A stretch of 39,577 nucleotides of DNA from contig JAYSRU010000132.1 in the NCBI GenBank assembly GCA_043720875.1, forward strand, positions 1 to 39,577, in the 5' to 3' direction. The number at the start of each line of letters is the position of its first letter. The stretch's first letter is position 1. Of the stretch, positions 9,235-17,157 are shown piece by piece. The notes beneath the pieces were generated by a model that worked only from the letters and a program-made list of their open reading frames with translations, was not told where the DNA came from and made no database searches. Source of the DNA: JAYSRU01 sp043720875 (GTDB lineage: Bacteria > Bacteroidota > Bacteroidia > Flavobacteriales_D > Crocinitomicaceae). The position numbers were made by a program, and so were the translations under genes.

Positions 9235-11076
9235 TTATTTCTTAACAACCAATTTCTTAGTAGTTGAAGCACCATTTGAAGTAATATTTACTAAATAAGT
9301 ACCATTAGCTACAGTTTCTGTAGAAATTTCATACTCAATAGTACCAGCAGCGTTAGCTACTACAGATGCAGTAGAGATAGCTTTACCGGCAAGATCTGTT
9401 AAAGTAATGATTGCTTCGTTAGCCTTTACCGTTACGATTGCAGAATTAACTGCAGGGTTAGGGTAAACTGTAGCATCAATTACTGAACCTCCTTCTTCTA
9501 AACCAAGAAATGATTTTGAAGATAAACGAACCATAATTGCATTTGGATCAGCCAAACCAATGAATGTACCGTCAGCTTGAACACCAACAACTTGACCTTT
9601 TGTAGCTTGCGCCATACCACAAGCGAAAGTTGCAGTTGTATTATCCAAACGAGTTACAAACAAACGAATGATTGAACCTGCAGGAATAACGTATGGTGTT
9701 CCACCTTGAATTGGAATTTGAACCCATGTATTTACATTTGGATTTGCAACAGTAACAATAAAAGGAGTTCCTACTGCAACTGTATTCCAAACTGTTCCGT
9801 CAAAAAGATCGATTCTCCAAGAAATATCTGTTTCTGTAAAAGCAGTACCTTGAGTAGGAATGTAAACATTAACCGAACCAACTGATTGAGCAGCAAAGAT
9901 CTCCATTGTATTACCAAATCCGTCTACTTCGTTTCCAGCACCAGCAAAACCAGTAATTCTTGAATCAAATACACCATTATCACGACCGTATTCAACACCA
10001 CCAACCGTAAAGCCAGGTAGAGTAACTGTGTTATTTGAAGCATCAGAATCAGGACCAGGAAGTATTGTTGCTAAACATGTAACAGTATTAGTACCTACTA
10101 CAGCCATGTAAGGAGTAGTAATATCAAATGTATCCAAAGCTAAAGAAGCCAATGATAATGGTGTTACGTTACCTGGACCACTAAGTCCTGAATAAACACC
10201 TGAAACAGCACCAAAACGAACAGTTGGCTGAGCAGCAGCACCGATATTTTTGATCATTCCTTGGAAAGTATGCCCAGGAAAAGCAGTCAATTGTGAAGTA
10301 GGTATTGTGTAATATTCTGCTTCAACTTGAGTAGAAACCGCAATTGGATTCACTCTTAAAAACTCAATATTGTTGTTAAATGGAACTTGAATGCTCACGT
10401 CATCAACTGCCCAATACCAATCATAAGCTCCTTCATATCTGAAACGTAACTTTGCATTTGCACTCCATCCTCCTACTGGAGCAGGGAACAACAATGATTC
10501 GTTTTCAGGATTAGCTGAATTTGTATTTACAGGAACTTCAGGAACAGCATTAATTGCTTGTTCTATCCATGTTAAACCATTGTCATTCGAAATTGCAACA
10601 AAATTCAATTCTTGAAAATGACGGTAAATATTTTTGAAAACTACAGAAACGGGATTCATTCCTTGCGCGCTCAAATCAATAACACCAGTAGTGGTTAAAC
10701 TAGCATTTTGTGTAGCAGCCGCACCTGGACCATCTGAATCGATATATGCAAAAGGAGGTGTAGGCAAAGTAGTTGCAAAACCATAAGTAGCCGTTTGAGC
10801 TGCTAAACCTGCAGGTAATGCTGCAGCAATAACCCAAGAACCATTTGTTCCTGCAACAGTAGTCATTGTCCAGTTTGCTGGAGTAGAAAATCCATCAGAC
10901 CAAAGTATATCGCCTTCTGCTTTTTCAATATTTTGTACCACAGGTCTTGTTTGTCTAACCTCAGTACGGCTGTATGCAGCCTTTGCTGTTCTGCTGACCT
11001 TAGAAGCATTTGTCACTTGCGCAAAAGAGCAAGTTCCTGCTAATACGAATCCAGCTAAAATGTAACTTTTTTTCAT
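9235..11076 (-). CDS. T9SS type A-sorted secreted protein with cleaved-adhesin-like domain
   Basis: The 613-residue protein starts with a Sec signal peptide (MKKSYILAGFVLAGTCSFAQ). From about residue 55 to 230 it resembles the choice-of-anchor J/cleaved adhesin beta-sandwich: ILWSDGFSTPANWT at the start and WYWAVDDVSIQ at the end are the usual hallmarks. The middle holds CARDB-like beta domains. Residues 537-613 form a type A sorting domain, opening with VYPNPA and ending with NGTYLVNI and KKLVVKK, which directs export through the type IX system and attachment to or release from the surface. Its exporter genes porU and porV lie about 6 kb away. Ligand and role are unknown. Confidence 0.85.
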   Translation of the reverse strand: MKKSYILAGFVLAGTCSFAQVTNASKVSRTAKAAYSRTEVRQTRPVVQNIEKAEGDILWSDGFSTPANWTMTTVAGTNGSWVIAAALPAGLAAQTATYGFATTLPTPPFAYIDSDGPGAAATQNASLTTTGVIDLSAQGMNPVSVVFKNIYRHFQELNFVAISNDNGLTWIEQAINAVPEVPVNTNSANPENESLLFPAPVGGWSANAKLRFRYEGAYDWYWAVDDVSIQVPFNNNIEFLRVNPIAVSTQVEAEYYTIPTSQLTAFPGHTFQGMIKNIGAAAQPTVRFGAVSGVYSGLSGPGNVTPLSLASLALDTFDITTPYMAVVGTNTVTCLATILPGPDSDASNNTVTLPGFTVGGVEYGRDNGVFDSRITGFAGAGNEVDGFGNTMEIFAAQSVGSVNVYIPTQGTAFTETDISWRIDLFDGTVWNTVAVGTPFIVTVANPNVNTWVQIPIQGGTPYVIPAGSIIRLFVTRLDNTTATFACGMAQATKGQVVGVQADGTFIGLADPNAIMVRLSSKSFLGLEEGGSVIDATVYPNPAVNSAIVTVKANEAIITLTDLAGKAISTASVVANAAGTIEYEISTETVANGTYLVNITSNGASTTKKLVVKK

Positions 11077-11223
11077 AATGTTTAGTTTAAATGTGCTGTA
11101 AATTTACAAAAACAATTTAACACGCTCGCAATAATAACATAATATAATAACAATTTATTGACCGGTATTAAATTTACAACAATGTGTAGCTATGGTCCAA
11201 TAACAGGCAACTCGCATATTGAA

Positions 11224-12216
11224 TTACTTAATCTTTTGAACCAAGTCTAGTAAACGATTACAATATCCCGCCTCATTATCATACCATCCTACCACTTTTA
11301 CCATTTTCCCTATTACCGACGTAAGTAAACTATCGAAAATAACTGAATGAGGATTTCCAATAATATCAACCGAGACTATTGGATCACTTGTGTATTCTAA
11401 AATTCCTAACAATTCCTTTTTGGAACTTTCCAAAAAAGCAGCATTAATTTGTTCAACGGTCAAAAACTCTTCCGTGATTATTGTTAAATCGGTTAATGAT
11501 CCATTTGGTACTGGCACTCGAAGTCCACAACCTCCTATTTTTCCTTCTAAATCAGGAAATATTCTTGTAATTGCTTTTGCAGCACCAGTGGAAGTTGGCA
11601 CAATTGAAAGCGCAGCAGCACGCGCTCTCCTTAAATCCTTATGCGGGGCGTCATGTAGTTTTTGATCTGATGTATAGCTATGAATAGTTGTTATATAAGC
11701 AGATTCGATAGTTGCAATACTTTCTAAAATAGCGATCATTGGTGCTGCAGAATTCGTTGTGCAAGAAGCATTAGAAATGATCAAGTCATGGTCTTCTAAA
11801 ACATTGTCATTTACGCCCAACACAACTGTATTAATATCATCACCATCTGGCGGAGCAGAAATGATGACTCTTTTTGCCCCGGCAGTCAAATGCGCACTCG
11901 CCTTTTCTTTAGATAGAAAAATACCCGTACTTTCAATTACAATATCTACGTTATATTCTTTCCAAGGAATATTCTCTGGTTTACTTTCTTGCGTAAACAC
12001 AATTTTTTTTCCGTTCTCAAATACAAGGCTATTTCCAATAATTTCGAATTTCAAACCAAATGAACTATGTACTGAGTCATACTTTAACAAATGCGCAAGG
12101 GTGTGAATATCCCCTAAATCATTTACAACAGCCACATTAATTCTTTCATTCTGAAGAGCCAACCTTGTAAAATATCGACCGATTCTACCAAAACCATTTA
12201 CCCCTATATTACTCAT
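11224..12216 (-). CDS. gap: Glyceraldehyde-3-phosphate dehydrogenase
   Basis: At 330 residues this is a full-length phosphorylating GAPDH of glycolysis and gluconeogenesis. GVNGFGRIGR is at residues 5-14, and the nucleophile Cys152 lies in SNASCTTN with His179 as its catalytic partner in TTIHSYTSDQ. PTSTGAAKA and WYDNEAGYCNRLLDL are typical. Asp33 after the second beta strand suggests NAD rather than NADP preference. It stands 121 nt downstream of bioF and 147 nt upstream of the secreted-protein gene, so it may be its own transcription unit, although I found no full-consensus promoter. Bacteroidota often carry more than one gap gene, so this could be a second copy. Confidence 0.95.
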   Translation of the reverse strand: MSNIGVNGFGRIGRYFTRLALQNERINVAVVNDLGDIHTLAHLLKYDSVHSSFGLKFEIIGNSLVFENGKKIVFTQESKPENIPWKEYNVDIVIESTGIFLSKEKASAHLTAGAKRVIISAPPDGDDINTVVLGVNDNVLEDHDLIISNASCTTNSAAPMIAILESIATIESAYITTIHSYTSDQKLHDAPHKDLRRARAAALSIVPTSTGAAKAITRIFPDLEGKIGGCGLRVPVPNGSLTDLTIITEEFLTVEQINAAFLESSKKELLGILEYTSDPIVSVDIIGNPHSVIFDSLLTSVIGKMVKVVGWYDNEAGYCNRLLDLVQKIK

Positions 12217-12337
12217 AATGCACGTTTTTTATAACCAAGACAAAGTAAATTAAATTTAACAACTATACTTGAATTATAATTTACTTTTTACAAAAAATAA
12301 CATGCGTTAAAAAACAACAAACTGACTTTAAAGGTGT

Positions 12338-13438
12338 TTATGAGTTTTTAAAGGTGCTTAGAAATTTGATAAAGCCTTGAATCTCTTCGTGGCTATTAAT
12401 AGAATGCAAACAAATCCTTATACATTCTAGAGAAACAGGAACTGTAGGCGTAAAGATTGCCTTTACTCCGAATCCTGAATCCGGTATCGCTTTAAGTAAT
12501 GAATCTCGGTTAAATTGGGATAACGGCAAAATCTGAATTGGACTATGTTTGTCACTCGACAAAACGAACTCACTCGCATTAAGTCTAAAAAAATCAATTA
12601 CTTTGAGCAACTTTTCACGTTCCTCTTCAATTTTCGTATTAAAAGAAGAAAATAGCAAAGCCAATCTTTCGTAGGCTGACGCTGGTAAGGCTGTTGTGTA
12701 GATGAACGAACGTGCAAAATTAATGAGGAAATTTTTAAGTAAAATGTCAGAAATCACTACAGCACCATGACTCCCAAAGCCTTTCCCAAACGTAAAAACT
12801 CTCGCAAAAACTTGACCTTCAATACCTAAACTATGGCAAATCCCTTTCCCTTTTTCACTAAAAACACCACCAGCATGTGCTTCGTCTACTATTAATCGAG
12901 CATTGTATTTCTGGCAAATAGCTAATATTTCTTTTACAGGTGCAATATCGCCCCCCATAGAGTATAAAGATTCAATGGCTACATAAACTATTTTCGATTC
13001 TTTAGCGACATTTTTTAGCAGACGCTCTAAATCATCTAATGCGTTGTGTTTAAAATGATAACTTTTAGCCATTCCCAAACGCACTCCATCTCTCACAGAT
13101 GCGTGGATGAATTCATCATATAAGACAACGCATTCTTTGGTAAGAATAGAAGAAAATAATCCAACATTGGCATCATATCCAGAATTAAACACCAGCGCGG
13201 CAGCAGCATTAAAAAATAAAGCCAACTCTTGCTCTGAATCTTCTGTATAATGATTTGATCCAGCAATCAAACGAGAACCTGTGCCGCTATTTGAAGTGCT
13301 TTTGGTTTTAATCTCAAATTCAGATAATCCTAAATAATCGTTTGAACAAAAGTCGATTTTTCCTTCTAAATTATGTAAAACACGAAACGCACCTTTTTCA
13401 GTGCGCTCGTTTAATTTTATAGCTAAGTAATCTGTCAT
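12338..13438 (-). CDS. bioF: 8-amino-7-oxononanoate synthase (biotin synthesis)
   Basis: This is a PLP-dependent alpha-oxoamine synthase of 366 residues. It condenses pimeloyl-ACP (or pimeloyl-CoA) with alanine, the first committed step of biotin ring assembly. FCSNDYLGL near the N-terminus, SGTGSRLIAGSNHYT at 51-65, VDEAHAGG at 184-191 and the PLP lysine Lys219 in FTFGKGFGSHGA are all present. It is slightly shorter than the usual 380-400 residues. It starts 7 nt after bioB, so the two are cotranscribed. Related KBL enzymes (glycine C-acetyltransferase) share the fold, but the bioB neighbour decides the call. Other biotin genes (bioA, bioC, bioD) are not in the window. Confidence 0.92.
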   Translation of the reverse strand: MTDYLAIKLNERTEKGAFRVLHNLEGKIDFCSNDYLGLSEFEIKTKSTSNSGTGSRLIAGSNHYTEDSEQELALFFNAAAALVFNSGYDANVGLFSSILTKECVVLYDEFIHASVRDGVRLGMAKSYHFKHNALDDLERLLKNVAKESKIVYVAIESLYSMGGDIAPVKEILAICQKYNARLIVDEAHAGGVFSEKGKGICHSLGIEGQVFARVFTFGKGFGSHGAVVISDILLKNFLINFARSFIYTTALPASAYERLALLFSSFNTKIEEEREKLLKVIDFFRLNASEFVLSSDKHSPIQILPLSQFNRDSLLKAIPDSGFGVKAIFTPTVPVSLECIRICLHSINSHEEIQGFIKFLSTFKNS

Positions 13439-13445
13439 TTAAAGC

Positions 13446-14534
13446 TTAAACCTGGGAAATTTTTCTAGGTTCAAAACCTTTGTTTCTTGCTTCCTCAAGC
13501 TCTATCTTACGACGAATTGCTTCTTCTTTTTTTGCTTCTATAATTTCATCTGGCAATGTTTCTGGCTGAACCCCGTCTTGAAATGGAGCTTTCGGAGTCA
13601 ATCCTAAAATTTCGAACATTGCCTGATCTTCATTAAATTCAGGGTTTGGTGTAGTCAATAATTTATCGCCTGCAAAAAGACTACTTGCACCAGCCATAAA
13701 ACAAAGCGCTTGACCTTCCATGCTCATTTGCGTTCTACCTGCAGACAAACGTACGACACTTTCTGGAAACATAATTCTAGTTGTTGCAACCATTCGAATC
13801 ATTTCCCAAATCGCAACAGGTTTTTGTTCTTCTAAAGGTGTTCCTTCAACTGCAACTAATGCATTAATAGGAATAGAGTCTGGAGGCGTTGTCATTTTGG
13901 TGTAAGACATTAACAAACCAATACGATCTTCGACAGTTTCTCCCATTCCGATAATGCCACCAGAACAAACAGAAATTCCAGCATTTCTTGCATTATCGAT
14001 CGTATCTAATCGCTCTTGATATTCGCGGGTAGAAATTACATCACCATAAAACTCTTCAGAACTATCTAAATTGTGATTGTAAGCATATAACCCGGCATTT
14101 TTAAGTCGCTTTGCTTGTGGCTCAGTAAGCATACCTAAGGTGCAACACACTTCCATTTTCAAGTTATTAATTCCCTGCACCATCTTAACAACGGAATCAA
14201 AGTCACTATTATCTCTAACTTCACGCCAAGCAGCCCCCATGCACAAGCGCGATGCCCCATTTGCTTTTGCGTTAGATGCTTGATCCAAAACATCTTCAAC
14301 CGTCAACATTTTATGTGGTTCTACATCTGTATTGTATTTTGCAGATTGTGGGCAATAGCTACAATCTTCAGAACAACCACCCGTTTTTATACTCAACAAA
14401 GAAGACATTTGCACTTCTCGCGGATTATGGTACTCTCGGTGCACATTCGCGGCTTGAAAAACCAATTCTAAAAGTGGTGTATTATATAAAGCTAAGGCTG
14501 TTTCTTTGGTATTATATGCTGGATTAACTTTCAT
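13446..14534 (-). CDS. bioB: Biotin synthase
   Basis: This 362-residue radical SAM enzyme inserts sulfur into dethiobiotin. The radical SAM cluster motif CSEDCSYC supplies Cys54, Cys58 and Cys61, preceded by SSLLSIKTGG. GMGETVEDRIGLL, PINALVAVEGTPL and LSAGRTQMS are further family blocks that line SAM, substrate and the auxiliary 2Fe-2S cluster. The C-terminus is longer and charged (EAKKEEAIRRKIELEEARNK), a common lineage extension. It is first in the bioB-bioF pair. The 229-nt upstream gap is shared with a divergent lipoprotein gene; I did not find a biotin operator or a full promoter there. Confidence 0.96.
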   Translation of the reverse strand: MKVNPAYNTKETALALYNTPLLELVFQAANVHREYHNPREVQMSSLLSIKTGGCSEDCSYCPQSAKYNTDVEPHKMLTVEDVLDQASNAKANGASRLCMGAAWREVRDNSDFDSVVKMVQGINNLKMEVCCTLGMLTEPQAKRLKNAGLYAYNHNLDSSEEFYGDVISTREYQERLDTIDNARNAGISVCSGGIIGMGETVEDRIGLLMSYTKMTTPPDSIPINALVAVEGTPLEEQKPVAIWEMIRMVATTRIMFPESVVRLSAGRTQMSMEGQALCFMAGASSLFAGDKLLTTPNPEFNEDQAMFEILGLTPKAPFQDGVQPETLPDEIIEAKKEEAIRRKIELEEARNKGFEPRKISQV

Positions 14535-14763
14535 GCTTCAGTTTTAACGCTAATATTTATTAAATAAGAATGCATAAAGATACTTTCAAATTAAGAAACT
14601 TGAAGAATTAGTTAACAATTTTTTTCACCAATAAAACTAAAACCAAGCGCAAGGAAATTGAAAAATAGGGGTGCTACGCAAAAAAGAACAGAAATTTAAC
14701 AAGATCACGCATCAAAATGTAAAAAAATCAAATATCTTTACCCCAAATTAAATTAACCGAATT

Positions 14764-15021
14764 ATGAAAAAAATTATTTTAAGCATGTCGCTTTTCGCTT
14801 TAGTGATGGCTTCTTGTTCTAAAGAGCAAACTTGCGTTTGTACTGACACGTATACAAATGCTTCTGGATCTAACACTAGTGACCCTACTACTAGAGTTTA
14901 TACAAAAATTAGCAATAAAGACATGAAGAACGTTTGTCAAAACACGACTTCGGTTTATACTGAAACGCAGAATGGGGTTACTACCACTAGTACTGATGCT
15001 ACTAACTGTACAATTAAATAA
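14764..15021 (+). CDS. Small cysteine-rich lipoprotein, first of a tandem pair
   Basis: The 85-residue product has a lipoprotein signal with the lipidated Cys18 in LVMASC. The mature part has four more cysteines: Cys24 and Cys26 in a CxC motif, Cys58 and Cys82. It is rich in Thr, Ser and Asn and ends NCTIK. I recognise no domain. It is a clear paralogue of the next gene: both share C-[SA]-K-E-[QR]-T-C-x-C after the lipobox, a central Cys, a GxTTT segment and a C-x-I-K end. Four conserved extracytoplasmic cysteines suggest two disulfides or a metal site. A TATCTTTA sequence at 14733-14740 is a one-mismatch -7 box. Function is unknown. Confidence 0.72.
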   Translation: MKKIILSMSLFALVMASCSKEQTCVCTDTYTNASGSNTSDPTTRVYTKISNKDMKNVCQNTTSVYTETQNGVTTTSTDATNCTIK

Positions 15022-15027
15022 ATTATT

Positions 15028-15312
15028 ATGAAAAAGACAATTTTAATCGCCTTAATCGGCTTTGGTGCATTTTCTTGTGCAAAAGAAAGAACATGTAGCT
15101 GCAATGCTTCTACAACAACAACTTACGCTACTGCATTAGGCTCTACCAATACGACCTCAACTTCAACAATTAAAGTCACAAAAGCAAACGCTACTAAGAA
15201 GAGCTTACGTACTTCTGAAGATTGTGTTGACGGTTCTATCACGCAAGTATCCGTAAATTCAGGAATAACAACAACTGACGTAACAACTGTTTCAGGTTGC
15301 GAGATTAAATAG
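15028..15312 (+). CDS. Small cysteine-rich lipoprotein, second of a tandem pair
   Basis: This 94-residue product starts 6 nt after the preceding paralogue. Its lipobox is GAFSC with the lipidated Cys17. Further cysteines are Cys23 and Cys25 (CxC), Cys66 and Cys91, with the same order and ends as the neighbour (CAKERTCSC at the start, GCEIK at the end). The middle is a Thr/Ser-rich stretch that differs in length and composition. No known domain is visible. The tandem arrangement and a shared terminator indicate a two-gene operon arising by duplication. The location is presumably the periplasmic leaflet or the cell surface, as no transmembrane segment exists besides the signal. Confidence 0.72.
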   Translation: MKKTILIALIGFGAFSCAKERTCSCNASTTTTYATALGSTNTTSTSTIKVTKANATKKSLRTSEDCVDGSITQVSVNSGITTTDVTTVSGCEIK

Positions 15313-15330
15313 TATCAAACAATACTATTT
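15307..15330 (+). repeat. Perfect inverted repeat across the stop codon of the second lipoprotein gene
   Basis: AAATAGTAT (15307-15315) and ATACTATTT (15322-15330) form a perfect 9-bp stem with a 6-nt loop and include the TAG stop. It directly abuts the stronger terminator hairpin, so the transcript end would carry two consecutive hairpins. It has no T run of its own. Confidence 0.5.
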
Positions 15331-15331
15331 G

Positions 15332-15358
15332 AAAACCACCTTCGGGTGGTTTTTTTTT
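15332..15358 (+). terminator. Rho-independent terminator of the lipoprotein pair
   Basis: AAAACCACC (15332-15340), a TTCG tetraloop and GGTGGTTTT form a 9-bp stem followed by a T run to 15358. It lies between the convergent lipoprotein and ispF genes. On the minus strand the stem is followed by only four T, so it could act weakly for ispF as well. Confidence 0.88.
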
Positions 15359-15363
15359 GCTCA

Positions 15364-15843
15364 CTATTTTTTAACGAGTAAACAGACTGCATAGGCTTTG
15401 ATCGCCTTTCCTTCACCGAACGAGTCCACTTTTTCATGTGTTGTTGCCTTTATCGAAATATCATCTAACTCTGTTTCTAAAATTCTTGAAATAATTGCTT
15501 GCATTTCTGGGATGTGTGGATTTAACTTTGGTTGTTCTAGAACCACGGTACAATCGATGTTTTCAACAGCAAACCCTTTTTCTTTAACTAATTCAAACGA
15601 GCGCTTTAACAATATTTTACTGTCAATGCCTTTATATGTTGGATCGGTATCGGCAAAATGAAAGCCTATATCTCTCAGGTTAGCTGCACCAAGAATGGCA
15701 TCACAAATGGCATGTAATAAAACATCCGCATCAGAATGGCCAACTGCACCATAATCTGATTCAATTTGCTTCCCTCCCACAAAAAGCAAATGCCCAACCG
15801 CCAAGCGATGGACATCTACACCAAATCCTACTCTAATTTTCAT
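15364..15843 (-). CDS. ispF: 2-C-methyl-D-erythritol 2,4-cyclodiphosphate synthase
   Basis: This 159-residue enzyme of the non-mevalonate isoprenoid pathway closes the cyclodiphosphate ring, releasing CMP. The N-terminal GFGVDVHRL supplies zinc ligands Asp10 and His12, and His44 comes from GHSDADVLLHAICDA. LRDIGFHFADTDP and the C-terminal TTHEKVDSFGEG block match the family. Its length is typical. It lies 16 nt behind porV and is probably cotranscribed with it, although the link between isoprenoid synthesis and secretion looks positional rather than functional. It is convergent with the lipoprotein pair. Confidence 0.96.
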   Translation of the reverse strand: MKIRVGFGVDVHRLAVGHLLFVGGKQIESDYGAVGHSDADVLLHAICDAILGAANLRDIGFHFADTDPTYKGIDSKILLKRSFELVKEKGFAVENIDCTVVLEQPKLNPHIPEMQAIISRILETELDDISIKATTHEKVDSFGEGKAIKAYAVCLLVKK

Positions 15844-15859
15844 TTCTTGAGTTTGCTAA

Positions 15860-17104
15860 TTATTCTGGCTTCGAATCTGAATTACTAACCGATTGATTAA
15901 ACAAACTAAACAATAAACTAAAACGTAATGTATTTGCCAAAGGATGCGTTTTTGCGGCTAATATATAAGACAAGTCAAAAGTCATTATTTTATACTTTAA
16001 CCCAGCGCCGAATGTACCAAATCTTCTATTTCCTTTTGTCGGATGCTCAATAAATGCACCAGCTCGTAAATAGAAGCGATCAAAATATGAATACTCCACC
16101 CCAAAAGCTAAATTAATTTCTCTCAACTCTTCTCTAGCCTTAGATCCTTTAGCAATTACTGGATCTCCATTATCATCAACTACAGTTGCCCCATCAGCAT
16201 CTTTTTCAAAGAAACCTGGCGCATCACCAAAAGATTGTAGCATACCTTGAACTACACCTACATCATTATTTTTTCCTGAAAATAATTCGCCACCAATATA
16301 GATTGGAGGTGTTGGGACTAATAATTTTTGTAAATCAACAGAAAAAGTAAAGCTATTGTATTCATCAATTTTTGTCTTATATGAATTCCCTATTTTTAAA
16401 TTTGTAGGTAAAAAGTCTCTTTTTGAATTTACGGAATAAGCTACTTTGTTTCCAACATTGTTTATGGTAGTCGCAAATGTGTAAACACCTTTTTTGCCAT
16501 TCAATCTAACCTCATCGTTGTAGTAAGTGAAAGAAATATCTGCAGCCCCAGCAACCCCCGCTTTGGTTTGTGCTCCTGCCACTACTAATCCACCGGTAAG
16601 GTTTGAATAAATAAATTTACCATTCACACCTAAACTTAATTTGTCAGAAAGCTTCAACGCATAACCTCCTAATATTTCCCATTCAGAAGGCTTGTCTGTT
16701 CTAATAACTTGAGCATTTGCATCTGTAAACGTTATTTCTCCTAAACTAAAGAAACGAATTGAACCTCCAGCAACGTGTCTTTTTCCAAAACGACTGTATC
16801 CAGATAGATAAGTTAAATGAATATCATTTGTCAAAGCTCTCAACCAAGGCGTGTAGGAAAGACCAATTTGAGATTTTTCCTTTGCAAAATTCAAACTCGA
16901 AGTATTCCAGTACATCGAATATGCCGTTGGTGCTAAAGCCGTGCCAGCATCACCCATAGCTCCAGCTCTTGAATCTGGAGTAATGCTAACAAATGGCATT
17001 GCAGTAGTTATAGTATTAAACTGCAAGTCACTTAGATTAGCTTGTGCAAACAAACCAAAATTAACGAGCAAACTAAGTGTTAATAATTGAATTTTTTGAA
17101 TCAT
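15860..17104 (-). CDS. porV: Type IX secretion outer-membrane protein PorV
   Basis: PorV (LptO) is a FadL-like outer-membrane barrel that binds the C-terminal sorting domains of cargo leaving the SprA/Sov translocon and hands them to the PorU sortase. The 414-residue protein has a signal peptide (cleavage likely after the LFAQ motif at 18-21). The N-terminal family block follows: FVSITPDSRAGAMGDAGTA, then YWNTSSLNFA and SYTPWLRALTNDIHL. Alternating hydrophobic strands run to the C-terminus, with an insertion rich in Asp and Gly near residue 300. It follows porU by 53 nt in the same direction, the expected partner order. Family features make the call secure. Confidence 0.93.
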   Translation of the reverse strand: MIQKIQLLTLSLLVNFGLFAQANLSDLQFNTITTAMPFVSITPDSRAGAMGDAGTALAPTAYSMYWNTSSLNFAKEKSQIGLSYTPWLRALTNDIHLTYLSGYSRFGKRHVAGGSIRFFSLGEITFTDANAQVIRTDKPSEWEILGGYALKLSDKLSLGVNGKFIYSNLTGGLVVAGAQTKAGVAGAADISFTYYNDEVRLNGKKGVYTFATTINNVGNKVAYSVNSKRDFLPTNLKIGNSYKTKIDEYNSFTFSVDLQKLLVPTPPIYIGGELFSGKNNDVGVVQGMLQSFGDAPGFFEKDADGATVVDDNGDPVIAKGSKAREELREINLAFGVEYSYFDRFYLRAGAFIEHPTKGNRRFGTFGAGLKYKIMTFDLSYILAAKTHPLANTLRFSLLFSLFNQSVSNSDSKPE

Positions 17105-17121
17105 TTTTTGATATTGAGTTA

Positions 17122-17129
17122 CAAATATA
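17122..17129 (-). promoter_or_regulatory. Candidate -7 box for porV
   Basis: On the minus strand this reads TATATTTG, a full TAnnTTTG match, 17 nt upstream of the porV ATG and inside the 53-nt porU-porV gap. I see no TTG at the -33 distance, so an internal promoter is possible but half-supported. Confidence 0.35.
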
Positions 17130-17157
17130 CGTTGGTTTCTTGAAAATATTGTACTTA

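Noticed and set aside
11077..11223. Promoter of the 9235-11076 secreted-protein gene
   Set aside because: TTG-like and TAAATTG-like sequences are present on the minus strand, but no pairing meets the TTG-N17-23-TAnnTTTG pattern well enough to list.
12331..12360. Near-direct repeat TTAAAGGTG(T/C)TTA at the 3' end of bioF
   Set aside because: Only two copies of about 12 nt, one of them coding; I see no inverted structure or T run, so no terminator or attachment site is supported.
14276..14527. Open frames on the plus strand inside bioB
   Set aside because: They are antisense to a clear radical SAM enzyme, have no family features, and two frames overlap each other.
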